A program made the translations under genes and the position numbers. Of a DNA stretch of 64,000 nt, positions 11,401-23,105 are shown one piece after another. The notes beneath the pieces were generated by a model. It was not told the origin of the DNA and made no database searches. It saw only the letters and a program-made list of their open reading frames with translations. Positions within the stretch are counted from its first letter, which is position 1. Each line of letters starts with the position of its first letter. The stretch comes from Hirudinaria manillensis (Eukaryota; Annelida; Clitellata; Hirudinida; Hirudinidae): the NCBI GenBank assembly GCA_034509925.1, contig CM067527.1, positions 13,599,001 to 13,663,000 on the forward strand. Reading direction: 5' to 3'.

Positions 11401-14400
11401 GAAAATGTAGCTGATGCTCTCGTAAATAATTGGATTAGTCGATTCGGGGTGCCATTAGAGTTACATTCGGACCAAGGAAGGAATTTCGAGTCGAAAATAT
11501 TTCAAGAGCTATGCGAAAACCTTGGAATCCATAAGACAAGAACCACTGCATTACATCCGCAATCGGACGGTATGGTCGAGAGATTTAACAGGACCATGGA
11601 ACAGTATTTGTCAAAAATGGTAAGTGAACAGCAAGATGACTGGGACAGATACCTACCACTTTTCCTTATGGCCTACCGGACAGCCGTGCATAAAACGACA
11701 GGAATCAGTCCATCGAAAATGACATTCGGGAGGGAGATTCGTCTTCCTGCCGATATGATGTTCGGAAGAGCAGAAGAACCTAAGTCGGCATGTGACTACG
11801 TTTCAAGCCTAAGAAATACACTTGCCAACACACATCAGGTTGCCCGGAAAAATATAAGTGTTAATAGCGATCAAGCCAAAGCGAGATACGATAGGCAAGC
11901 CAATGATGTAAGTTTTAAAGAAGATGAACTAGTCTGGCTATACAACCCCCAACGAAGAAAAGGGAAGTCGCCAAAGTTACAAAAAGATTGGGAAGGACCA
12001 TACCGAATCATAAAGAAAATAAACGACGTGGTATACCGCATACAGAAGTCAGCAAGGACTAGAATGAAAGTGGTCCACAGCAATCGATTAGCAAAATATC
12101 ACGGAGAAACAGAACAGCCTGTTCGGGACGAACAGATTTAAGGAGGGGGTAATGTTGGATCCCTGACATTAATTAATTAATTAATTAAGTTTAGTTAATA
12201 TTCAGAATCTTTTATTTCGAAGTCGTATCTAGCGATTCGAGTCATTAGGCAGTTCCGTCGGGACAAGCAATCGACAAAATCGTCCAGCCGTATTTGCCAT
12301 TAGTTAAATCCAATAAAGATATCCTTACGTTAATTAATTCATCAGACCCCGGGTTACAACAATAATAATAAACAAATTAATAATAATCCTGACACGGAAC
12401 TGCTTTGTCTTCCAGAATGTCCCAATGCTCTTCCTCCACTCATCTCTGCTCTTCTTCAGAATTTCATTAATTTCATCCATTTTTTTTATAAAATTGATCC
12501 TCGAATTCGTATTCCTCCGGGTCATGGCCATTTTCTGTCAGCCATGCCTCAAGTCGTTCCCGTATCTCAGCTTTCGTGTCTTTCCAATCCAGGCCTTGAT
12601 CTCTCAATTCTTGTCTCAATTGAGGCATGTACAATTCATCCAAGATCAATGTCATCCTTCATTTTGCCAACTAATCAAGCCTCTACCTTAGTAAATCTTG
12701 GATCCACTCTAACTCTAAATCCCACTCCTGACACCAATGTAAGAACCAGGGGTCCTCAAACTAATTATGGAAGGTCAGGTTTATTGAAAGTGTTCAGATG
12801 GCTTGGAAGATATACAATTCTCAATTGTCTAAGTCTTAGATTCTGCTGTTTCTCCTACTCTTGCTCTGCTTTTAGAGATAACTCTATTTGTCGAGATTCA
12901 TAATCAAAGACTCTGAATAATGCCCTGAACATTAATTAATTAATTAATTATCAAATTATATTGCCAATTAATTAATTAATTAATTAATTACTAAATTAAA
13001 TAAACAGCAATATAATTTAATTATTATTTAATTATCTGGATCCAGGGATCCAACAATATTATATTTGTGGTTAAATAATTCAGATTATTTATATCATTAA
13101 CATTGCATAGTTTTATTAATTACCACATGCTAATGAGTCTCTCTTGAACTAATCTTATGTCACAAATGCTGTCTATGATTAGTTGTGCATTGAGAAGTAG
13201 TGGATTTAGGAGATGTAAATTATATCAATGTGAGGTTTCACATCATTTAGTTTAGAATTTGTGATGTTAATATCTCTCGATATATTTTCATTTAATAAGT
13301 AAATGTCAATAAATAAAACAATAGTCACGTTGGATATTTTTGATTTTGCTCTTTTTTTTACTAAATTGATATTGTAATAACCCGGGGTCCTCAAACTAAT
13401 TATAGAAGGTCAGGTTTATTGAAAGTTGTCAGATGGCTTGGAAGATGCACGATGCTTCAAATGTCTAAGTCTTGAAATCTGCTGTTCTCTAATTCTCGCT
13501 CTACTTTCCGATACAAATCCATTTGTCGAGGTGCATAACCAAAGAGTCTGAATAGCAACAATTAATTAATTCTCAAATTATATTGCCACTAAATTTAATT
13601 AATTATTAAATTAATTAATCGGCAATATAATTTTAATTATTATTCAATTTATTGGATCTAGGGATCCAACAATATTTACTGACAAACAAAGTAAAACAAA
13701 AGTGTTGATAACTTTTTTTGATTTGTTTGAAGATATCAAAAACACCACAAGAAGATCTCCACCCATGCAGTCAAATTATCTCCACACCATAAAATGTTCG
13801 GCCAACAAAAGTGAAAATGTCCACTGCTCGTATTATTGGGTTCATGAAATTGGAGGTGCTAAGGTTCAAAATCCACGTGCAGTCTTACCTGTTGAACACA
13901 TGAATTCACCTGGTTTTTACACCTGTATTGCCAAATGTAACCTTGGAAAACATGAACAATGCACCATCAAAGCAATGGAGTTTGAAGTTATTCTTGAACC
14001 AGGACAGTCAGCAACAAATATAGGTCAGTGTATTTAATTCCAAATTGACATTTGAAGCTCAAAATTCATTTCTGAATTACTTTTTCTTATACTAGTCCTT
14101 CTTTGCTTTCAGGAATGATGTCAACATTGATTGCAATAATAGTTATATTACTTATAATAATAATAATAATATTAATACTTTTTCTGAAAAGGTTTGAGTT
14201 GTAATTCATTGAATTGCAAATAATGTTTTATAATTAATATTTTACAATTAAAGATATTTCAAGTCAAGAGGTATGGTCTATACATTCAATTGTTTATTTG
14301 ATCAAAATACTTTCATTAAATTTAATTTTTGTTGAAAATCTCCAAATTTTGTTCATTTTTTATGATAAATCAGAACAACAATTTATTAAACCTGTTCATT

Positions 14401-17400
14401 GTTGAATTTATCTAAGTGAAAGGTCCCCAATCTATCGAAAACCAGGGATTGTATTCAAACGAAGACAACATTAAATGCAAACAAATAACAGGTTTATATT
14501 TGGAAACTTAAAAAACAACTCATAAATTGCATAAAATGTTCATTGAACCACAAAATTAAATTAAATAATTGATTTATAAATTGAAGATGTTTTGTGCTTA
14601 ACATTCATTAATAACATTTTATTCCTATTTTGATTCAATTTCATTGAATTAAGTTCTTATTAATATTTTGATAATTATTAAGGTGTAGAATTTAAAATTA
14701 ATAGATATTCAAGATAATTAATAAATAAATGTTGTTAAACATTCACATCCGTTATACTACTTATGACATTATGTAACATTAACTAATAAACATTCATTTA
14801 TGAGTAATTTTTGAAAAATGATGAAATATTTTCAAAATATTGATATTTCTTTATTTTAAAGCAAAATACCACCTTTTTTTTATGTATTATTCGTTACTAT
14901 TCTAATTTTATTTGCATTTCCAGTTAATAAAATTGAATTATAAATAAATAAATAATATTAATTACAATTCAATTTTCAGAATCAGAGATTATTAATCTTT
15001 CTGGCAAGTCATTTTATCCATTTGAAGTCAAACAAATTCTTGAAAAAGAATTTTCTGAAGATGGTAAAATTGTGATTTATGAATCGTAAGTGATTTGAAA
15101 CTTATTGAAGCAAATTAAAAATATATTATTTTAAAGAAAATGTATTTCATTCTTTTAACAAATTTATAAACAAGACATTTAATTTTAATTTAATTTTATT
15201 CAAAATAAAAAAATAATAATAATAATTTGTTTGTCACTAATGTTAACAAAAGCAGTGTTATATTTTCTTATGCTCATCACAGTCATGTGTTACTTAATTT
15301 ATGTGTTGCTTAACATTTAAGTATTTCAATTGTTAACACATTTGAGGAACACTGAATGTCAAAATATCAGTTCATCCCCAAATAAATAAATTTTAAATAA
15401 ACTTTTTTTTAAATTTTAGAAAACACCCTGTTCATAAAAAAGTGTTGGTGGTGAATGATGCCATGTGGGATACCAGTTGTGAGAAGACTTCTCGTTTAGA
15501 GGAATTAATTCAAGATCTGCTTCGTTGTCACCAAAACCCAAAGAAAGTAAATATTAGTTTTAATGAAATAAATTTAATTAATAAATAATTAATTAATTCT
15601 AAACATCTTACAAAACACTGAGTAAAGCATTATCACAAAATGTAATTTATCTTTAAACTGAATGAGTCAAAAAATTATTTATTAAACATTATAATTTTTA
15701 AAATAATTAGATTTTTAAATATTTTTAAATATTAGCTTAAATTAGTCAATATTTCTATTACTCACTTTTCTTATATTAAGTCTCAATTTAACAATTATGT
15801 TTAATGATGTTGTTATTATTATGAATAAAAATTAAAATATACAAATGTTTGAACCAAGATTTTGGTATTTGGAACATGTGAAGGAAGAATTGTGAGGGAG
15901 TTGTTGGAGCATGGAACTGTTGAATCCATAACTTTGGGCAAAACTAATCATGAAGAGGTCACAAGTTAATTGTCAAAAAGATTGGTTTTTTTTAATTTTC
16001 AAAATTATTCATTGTGTTTTAAATTATTAATTTAATTAATTTATTGCTTCAATCATTTTCATGTAGGAATTTGATAATCTATATTGTGAATATTTTCCTG
16101 AAATGGCTTCCTATCTGGATGATCCAAAAGTCCACAAGTTAAATGGAGGCATTGAATTATTAAAGAATCAACAAAATGCATTTGATGTCATCATTATTCA
16201 TGTAACAGCAACTGAAAGAAGTGGGTGAAATTATACTTTTATAATAATGCATAATTGATAACATCAAAATAAATTATGTGAAATGCAATTAATAAATTAA
16301 AATAATACAGGTCTATCTGATTACATACGCAATGAGGAACATTTAAAATCCATTAAATCAGCAATTAAAGAAGAAGGGATTCATATGATAATGGGTTGGT
16401 TGCATAATATTATAATTGTTAAGCATAAATTATATTTATTATTATATAAATTATATAAAATTATATAAATTAGAACCAATATAATTGATGTGTCCATGCG
16501 AATGTCTTGGAAGACAAGCAAAGATAACACAACAGGTCCAACAATAACATCATTATTCCTAAATAACCAAGATTCAAAGTTCTAAAACTTATCAACACTG
16601 ACATTGTTATGTTTTTATATTTTCAAACGTCAAGAACAGTAATTATATTTAAACTTTATTCACACGAATTCACACTCAGCAACGAATATTTAAAGTCCGT
16701 TAAATCAGCACTTGAAGAAGGAGGGATTCATTTATTAATATTATAATTAATTAAAATAATTTCAATATAAAATATAGTACATAGAATTCTGGTATTTATG
16801 ATAGTAAAAATATTTATATTGATGTGGAAAATAATATTTATTAAATATGTTTGAATTAAGTATATTATTACATGAGAGTTATTGTAATAATGTTTAAATG
16901 ATCAATATTACAACACAACAATCAAATCACAGATATAATACGTTTGTGTCATTATTTACATTTTATTGTCTTTTAGTGTCAGGGGAGGGTTCTCAATCCT
17001 TAGCGTCAAATGTTCTACTTAAGAATAAATCCATTTATGGGAAATATTTTCCTGAAGTCAAGTATCATCAATTCTATAATTTCAGTTCTCAGTTTAAACA
17101 TTACAGTTGTCATATAAGATGTCTCCTGGTTGGTCCTAATAAGGTTAGTCTGCTCCCACCTTGTATTTTGTTAATAATAATTATTAATTTAACAATTATA
17201 TTTGTTCACTTGATTGCATAAAACTTGAATGTGAACAATGCATTGATTTTATTTGAATTAATAAACTTTTATTGCAAATATTTCTTCCTCTTTCAATAAA
17301 AATAACAAAAAATTATCTTAAAATTAATTTATTTCAACAGGAATGCTTTGCAGAACTTTATGCAAATGAGATTAAAAGATGGAAAGATGAACATAAACAC

Positions 17401-17409
17401 CAACGGTGA
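8494..17409 (+). CDS. receptor gene A: four Ig domains, transmembrane helix, cytoplasmic spermidine-synthase-like pseudoenzyme
   Basis: Exons by eye: 8494-8548 signal peptide (MAAKVTTLTIFIVTMIEA); Ig1 9273-9614; Ig2 9735-10073; Ig3 10540-10917; Ig4 13733-14023; TM 14113-14191 (isoleucine-rich helix then KR); then 14980-15085, 15420-15546, 15859-15957, 16067-16220, 16311-16394, 16983-17143, 17341-17409. Each Ig domain has the paired cysteines, a core Trp (RVRWEY, RTRWSH, LRWIE, YYWVHE) and a Y/F-x-C end; Ig exons are phase 1-1. The cytoplasmic part follows spermidine synthase: EVKQILEKEFSEDGKIVIYES, HQNPKK before LVFGTCEGRIVRELLEHG, a YCEYFPEMASYLDDPKVHK helix, FDVIII and GIHMIMGE. The catalytic DSSDP-like segment is HVTATERS, with no Asp, so catalysis is unlikely. 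A small linker exon between 14191 and 14980 is needed for phase but was not resolved. Role in recognition is inferred. Confidence 0.85.
10959..12361 (+). mobile_element. internally deleted Ty3 element in the Ig3-Ig4 intron of gene A
   Basis: LTRs at 10959-11179 (221 bp) and 12153-12361 (209 bp, shorter by 12 in the TTAA tract), flanked by ATAA (10955-10958 and 12362-12365). It belongs to the family of the intact element at 436-5898. The interior jumps from the primer-binding site directly into the zinc-binding end of integrase; gag, protease, reverse transcriptase and RNase H are gone. LTRs, most of the primer site and the purine tract are kept, so it could be mobilised in trans. Confidence 0.92.
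11245..12141 (+). pseudogene. integrase remnant of the deleted Ty3 element
   Basis: 298 codons from the first ATG, open to the stop, nearly identical to the last 298 residues of the intact gag-pol (a few changes, such as Ala to Asn-Thr region near LANTHQ and Asp for Asn in KEDELVW). It holds the catalytic core with IALDIAGPF and HSDQGRNF and the GPY/F end WEGPYRII. It lacks a gag-pol start, so it is a left-over of an internal deletion. Confidence 0.85.
12362..13055 (-). mobile_element. truncated non-autonomous SAP-domain LTR element
   Basis: Minus-strand 5' LTR at 12738-13055, then the tRNA-Leu primer site at 12721-12736, then the start of a SAP-domain reading frame. The 3' part is missing, cut near the neighbouring deleted Ty3 element. 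It is related to the complete copy at 39291-41081. Confidence 0.8.
12392..12655 (-). pseudogene. SAP-domain protein fragment of the truncated element
   Basis: The minus strand reads LDELYMPQLRQELRDQGLDW and then a segment ending NGHDPEEYEFED, as in the complete element at 39669. A run of A shifts the frame around 12480, after which KKMDEINEILKKSRDEW continues in another frame. It is broken and truncated. Confidence 0.8.
13373..13671 (-). repeat. solo LTR of the SAP-element family
   Basis: 299 bp from TGTAATAACCCGGGG to GGATCCAACA, flanked by ATAT on both sides (13369-13372 and 13672-13675). No interior remains, so it arose by recombination between two LTRs. It lies in the Ig3-Ig4 intron of gene A. 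Confidence 0.88.
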
Positions 17410-18278
17410 TGTCCTCACTTTTTAAATAAACATTTAGTAATTATTAAATGTTTCAGAATTTGTTCAATTTTATTAAATTGTTGAATGTAATTAATTCAAA
17501 GTTTTTGTTATTAGTACAGATAATATCTCGTTAATAGCATGTAAATAAATTTATAATTAATAATAGTAACTAATAAATAGAAATCATACAAAAATAATTT
17601 TAAAAGGAGAGTCAATTACTCCTAAATCAACTCAAAATATAATTTAATTTGAACAATTATTAAAAATAATAAATTCATAAATAAATTATTTGTTTCAGGA
17701 TTTAAATGGGACTGAAACTATTGATGCATTGAACCGTAGAGTGGTATTACTGATGCTATTAACAACATTGGATGTCTTATTTTGCAATTTATTTGCATTT
17801 TTACTTTAATTTTCAGTTATTCTTGCTTTCATTCGAGGATTTAAGAGGAAAATCTTAAATATAATTATGTGATGTATTTTAACTCAGATAACCACTTAAT
17901 TGGTTAATTACTTATTAAAAAAGTCCATTGCAAGTATCAAGCATTTGTATTTGTTTATGTTGTATGACTCCTCTAAAGTGATGATGTATCCAACAATCAG
18001 CTTCTTAACTTAATTGTTTATTTATGATCATTTAATGAATGTAATAATCCATCCCATTTCAATCCACCAGTCCTATTCTTAAAATATTTCTTCAATCTTT
18101 AACACAATATTAAAATAAATGATTTTTAATTAAAAGGTGTTTGTTTGATATTACAATACATAATGGAACTATTTGAATGAAAGTAACATTTATTGATTGA
18201 ATATTAATTTATTAAATTGAATTATAACATTGGTAACTTAAGCATGTTGCAAAATGTTAACACAAAAGGTGGGTGGAG
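17410..18278. repeat. 3' flank of gene A shared with the 3' flank of gene D
   Basis: No coding region. The sequence is similar to the reverse complement of about 46730-47760, including the stretch with two TTAAGATT-type motifs near 17860 and the block ending AACTTAAGCATGTTGC near 18240. It shows that the gene A and gene D duplication extends past the genes. Confidence 0.75.
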
Positions 18279-19410
18279 TTTAATTTAATTTAATTTAATC
18301 ATTAATACTGCTATAACTTGGGGTTCTGCAAATTATTTAATGGGAGATCAGGTTTATTGAAAGTGTTCGGCATTATAATGTTAAACTGCGATTCAAATAT
18401 ACAGTCCAACGCTATTATAATTATATTATAGTAATAGTTCATATTAAGTTACATATTTAAATATATAAATAACTAATTTATTTATTAATTTGCTTATTTA
18501 TTAATGCCCAATTGAACTTTAAAACAAAAAAGGCGTCCAGTTTCGCTGCGACCAGAACTACTGCTTGACCAGATGATTATAACTAATTAAGTGTTATAAA
18601 TGACGAAGGTGAAGTTGGTATAATTTGCATCGGTATAAGATGTTGTATGACCTAATTATTAAAGATCTCTGGATATCTGGATCTTCGCTTTCCAACGTTT
18701 GGAGTGCCTTCTCCTCGTCATCCTTGTTTGTCCAAAAATTTAATTTAATTTAATTTAATTTAATTTAATCATTAATACTGCTATAACTTGGGGTTCTGCA
18801 AATTATTTAATGGGAGATCAGGTTTAATGAAATTGTTGTAGTTTTTCTGAAAAGTCTTTGAATGTTCTATTGAAATATTTGAATCAAAGTATGGCACAAA
18901 TCAGAGCTCCGTGAAGAAAGCGCTTCAAACAATGGAAAGAGAAGATGTGAGCAGCTGGAGGCAGTTTTAAAACGATTTCAAGTCGCCTTGTACCGGTCCG
19001 CTACAGTTGTGTTATAGATCTTCGAAAGGTTGAAAGCGAAGATAGAGAGATCTGAGGAGCTTATATAATAAGGTTACAGAAAGACTTACACCGGGGCGCC
19101 GTAATTGTTTGTGAATTTTCTGAAAGCCCATTAAAGCAGATATTTGTAAATAGAATTTTAACACAAATTATAGTGACGTGAAGAAAGCGCGCCAATCGAT
19201 GGAAAGAGATGTGAGCAGTCAAGGAGCAAGATTAAAAAAATTATAGAACGTCTTGTACCGGTCCGCTTTAATTGAGTCATAGATTTTTTTAAAGGTCTTT
19301 GAAAGTTCTACCGAAATATTAAAATTAATTTTTCGCACAAACCAGTGTGACGAGTGAAACTAGGTTTTGTTGCAGATCGTGTTGCAGATTTCACTTTCGT
19401 CTCTGACAAG
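18279..19410. repeat. repeat cluster: LTR-like fragments and diverged tandem units
   Basis: A block with TTAATTTAATT repeats followed by CTATAACTTGGGGTTCTG and AGATCAGGTTTA occurs twice (18279-18360 and 18740-18840) and resembles the start of the LTR family at 23556. Two related units of about 240 bp follow (about 18841-19075 and 19110-19310), sharing GTGAAGAAAGCGC, ATGGAAAGAG..GATGTGAGCAG and CTTGTACCGGTCCGCT. At 19354-19400 a piece matches the terminal end of the inverted repeats at 24022 and 26326. No gene is seen. Confidence 0.65.
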
Positions 19411-19684
19411 TAGCGAAATGTCGGAGCGTATTTTTTAAAAAGATAATTCAATGCAGATTCTGAATTCGTTTTTTTTTGCAAAAAGCTCCGTTTTCCGGAA
19501 ATCGGCTTTGAGCATCGGCCACTTGTGCTAAATTTGACGTTAAAGATAAAACTTTTTATCATATCCACATAATTTCCGTGAACATTATCTATCAGTTAAA
19601 AAAATAATTTTGGTTCTAGCTCTTTCCATTCCGGAGATATTGGCGTTCAAAAAGTCGAAAGTTTGCCAACTTCTTCGTCGTACT

Positions 19685-20712
19685 ATTCCAACTTGCGTTC
19701 AATCAAAGAAAGTAGGAAATCGATTCGCTTGACTGATCACAGCCAAACCAAAATTAAACTTGAATTTCAAACCTGGGAAATCCTTACCGCTCTAAACCAT
19801 AAGAAAAGTTATGATAATTCAAAAAAAAGTCCAGCAGTTCTCGTTAATCATTTTTCTTTAATTTTTATGACATAATATAATAACTTCCAAATCAATTATT
19901 TATTGCTTAAAAAAATCTAAATAAAATGGCATGCATTTTCACAAATACCATAAAATATATAAAAACAAAGAAAATAGACATTGTGCATCTTTCGTAATTA
20001 CATTACATTCCAATATTAGATCATCTGTTAACTATGGAATTTGGTCCAAATTCAATTCAGTTATCAATCTTGGTAAAATCCAGATTAAACTTACCATATG
20101 GTTGACAGCTATTAGCTATATTTCCTAGTCACAAATACTTCCAAAAATTACTCTAATCGGTTTCTAGAAGAAAGACCCTTAGGGCAGGTTTTACCTTATT
20201 CTCAGGTGCCCCAATTCACAGGTAATCATTTATGAGAAGATAAATATAACTCAATGTCTTTATTAATAACTTTATTAATGACTGAAAGGAGTCCAAAACC
20301 AGTCAAAAGCAGGATAAAAAAAAAGTGAAGCGAACACAAAAGAACCACAACAATGAAAGTCAAAGTCATGGAATGCAACTGGTCTTATCAACCTCTATCA
20401 TTTAATTTATCACACAGATAATATATTGATGAATAATATACTGTTGAATAACATGTTGATGATGTATAAATATTTTGCTTGAGAAAACAATGAATAACTT
20501 CTTTTGTATATGCAATTGTACAATAATCAAATTAGTATTGAAAAACATATTAGTATTTCCAAAGTGACGTACATTACAAACTGCTAATCCAACTGCTATC
20601 AGAGTCTTAATAGAACAAATAAAGCTTAACAGAACAATGTTTGGAATGAGAAAAAAACTGCATTTTAATATTTTTAATAATGCGTTTTAGTCATCAACAC
20701 GTTGTTAGCATT
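19685..20712. repeat. right arm of the inverted duplication, distal to gene B
   Basis: Reverse-complement match to 6009-6975; short open frames here do not resemble proteins and are mirrored in the left arm with substitutions and indels. It is the 3' flank of gene B. Confidence 0.8.
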
Positions 20713-23105
20713 CTAAGGATTGGTTGTGACTGAGGCCTTGATTTCATCCTCAAATTCTTCTTTGAGGTTGCATAAATCAATATCCTAAAAACACAAGACT
20801 TGCAATCATAAAGATTATATAACAATTAGCTGAGCTATTTAATGGATAAGTGTTACTTATTAATATTTATTATTAATTAAATTTATAAAGTGTATAAATG
20901 ATGAGTTTGATATAAGTTTAAGAATTAGATTTATGTGTAATAAACTGACTAGATTGTGGGTGCAAATAAGGAATTTAAACACAGCATTGGAGCGGTTGAT
21001 GACATTTGAGGGAAAAACATCAACTTTAGGGAAACTTTTACGACAGTTAGTTTCAGCTTGTTCCAGAATATTTTCCTCTGTCTCTCCCATGACTGCAAAA
21101 ATAGGAAGCATTATTATATCATTTTCAATTAAAATGTTATCAGTGGCTATCCCATAATTATATTAATGCAAATGCAACGTTTTATATTGCTGAATTTAAC
21201 TAACAGATTAAAGAAACAATTCCTCCTTCTTTAAGTGCTCTTAGGAGTTCCTCAAAATATCTCCCACTGATCAGGTGAATATCTACAAATAATGTTGCTT
21301 AATCTAATTCTAGATAATATAATGGCAGTGATATTGTCATATATAATATGTCCCACGTTACATAATTAGAGAATATTATTACGTGACCACATAATATAAT
21401 TTCACATGGCATTCATGATCTTTTGAATATCTGTATATATATTGTGACTAATAAACTGGCTTAAATTAAAAATCACACAATAAAACACACACATTAAATC
21501 AGTGATCAATTACATTAATCAAAACATAACAGATATCATTAAGAAAATATATATATATATAAATATTAATATTTTAAGAACAGTCTCACCCACTTCTGCA
21601 ACGATGTGTGTGGTTTATGATGACATCAAAAGCCTTTTCTTGTCTCTTTATAAACTCAATTCCATCTATTATGGATTGTTTTGTTGGATTTTGAACGATG
21701 AGTTCAACTTTAGGATGTTCCAAATAACCAGCCAATGAAGGAAAATATTTGCAGTAAAGTTCATATATTTCCTGTATTTGAATATGAACAAGTTGTTTGG
21801 GATGCACATTAAATATAAATTCTCATTAAATTTGTGACCAACACATTTTTAATCAAATTAAGCTCATTGGGATATAAGATACCAATTGAAAAATGTGGCC
21901 TTTACATAAGAAAAACACATAAATGATGTACTACGATGGGTAGGAATCATGACAATAAACTACATGTATATATATCAAATAACATTATAAGGACAAACCT
22001 TATTCGACTCAAAGACTGTAATATTGAATTCTACAAATTTTTTGCTTTCCAGAAATTCCAACAATCCTTTCACAATTCTTCCTGTACCTATTCCAATCAA
22101 CAAAATCTGCAGGAAAACAAATTTAACTAAATTTTATGCCAAGAAAGAATTCAACAGTTTTATTTGATTTTCCCATTTTCACTGCCTTGTAAAAGCACTG
22201 TGTTTTTTTAATCACAAAGACTATTTTGAATTAAATTTAATATATTCAACTTATTATAATGAAATCATTTCATTATTATGTTCCTGTTTATCTACTAACT
22301 AACTAAATACTAATTTATTAACTAACATCCTTTTATCAATTTGCCTTCACACATTAATCCACTCACATTTTTTGGATTTGGATGACTAGAGACTTGAAGT
22401 TTGGACAGAATTTCCAGTTCACTAACATAATCTTCTTCTCTTTCGTAGATGACGTCATCAATTGTTAACACTTTGCCATCCACATGCCTAAGTGTTGCAT
22501 TAAATATGAAGAACATAGTAGAAATTGCAATTATTATCTTATTATTATTTATTACCTTAACTTATTATTACTATTATTCATTACCTTAACCTTAACTTTC
22601 ATGGCTTGTTTAGGATCAGTTGTTGTTATTTGATTTTAAAAAAGGAACTTCTGTTGTTATTCACTTGAAATGCATATTTTCAATGTTTTCAATGTCTTTC
22701 AAGAAAATCTCATGATAATCTTTGCAACTTTATTTAAAATTTTTTAAATATTTGATTGTCACTATCATCTGTTATTACCTAATAACAGTATTGATCATAA
22801 AATAATTTAATTAAAAAATTTAATTTATTATTAAATTAATTTAATTTGTTAAAATTAAAAATCCAGCTGGATGAGACAAGAATGCTTAAAAGTGAAAATT
22901 TAAAATTTTGTAAGTAAAAAAGTTTCCATTGAAACAAATCACTCACGACTCTTGGATCTTTACAAGACCTTCACCAATTATTTGCTTTTGGTACCGAACT
23001 TTGGCCTTCTGTTAAATTAATTGTATTATTTTATTAATTAAAGTGATGCTGTTGTTTTGTAATTCAATGTAATTATTAAAATAATAATTAAAATACCTCT
23101 CCCAT
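20713..23105 (-). CDS. gene B: free-standing spermidine-synthase-like protein without Ig or membrane part
   Basis: Exons: 23097-23105 (MGE), 22947-23008, 22367-22487, 21999-22106, 21590-21771, 21205-21266, 20950-21092, 20713-20784 (stop TAG). All junctions are in phase. The fold order is that of spermidine synthase: IIGEGLVKIQES, a GKVLTIDDVIYERE strand region, HPNPKN before LLIGIGTGRIVKGLLE, NITVFESNK, YCKYFPSLAGYLEHPKVE, FDVII, LKEGGIVSL then MGET. The Gly-rich nucleotide loop (GIGTG) and the acidic residue at the end of the second strand (FES) are kept, unlike the receptors. The catalytic DSSDP-like segment is NHTHRCRSG, with no Asp. No signal peptide, so probably cytosolic. It may bind an adenosyl compound without making polyamine. 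Its exon junctions match those in receptors A, C and D, so they share origin. Confidence 0.85.

Noticed and set aside
16067-16394. Apparent frameshift between two exons of the synthase-like domain in genes A and D
   Set aside because: The obvious GTGAAA donor breaks the frame, but a GTGGGT donor four bases upstream restores it in both genes, so I do not call these pseudogenes.
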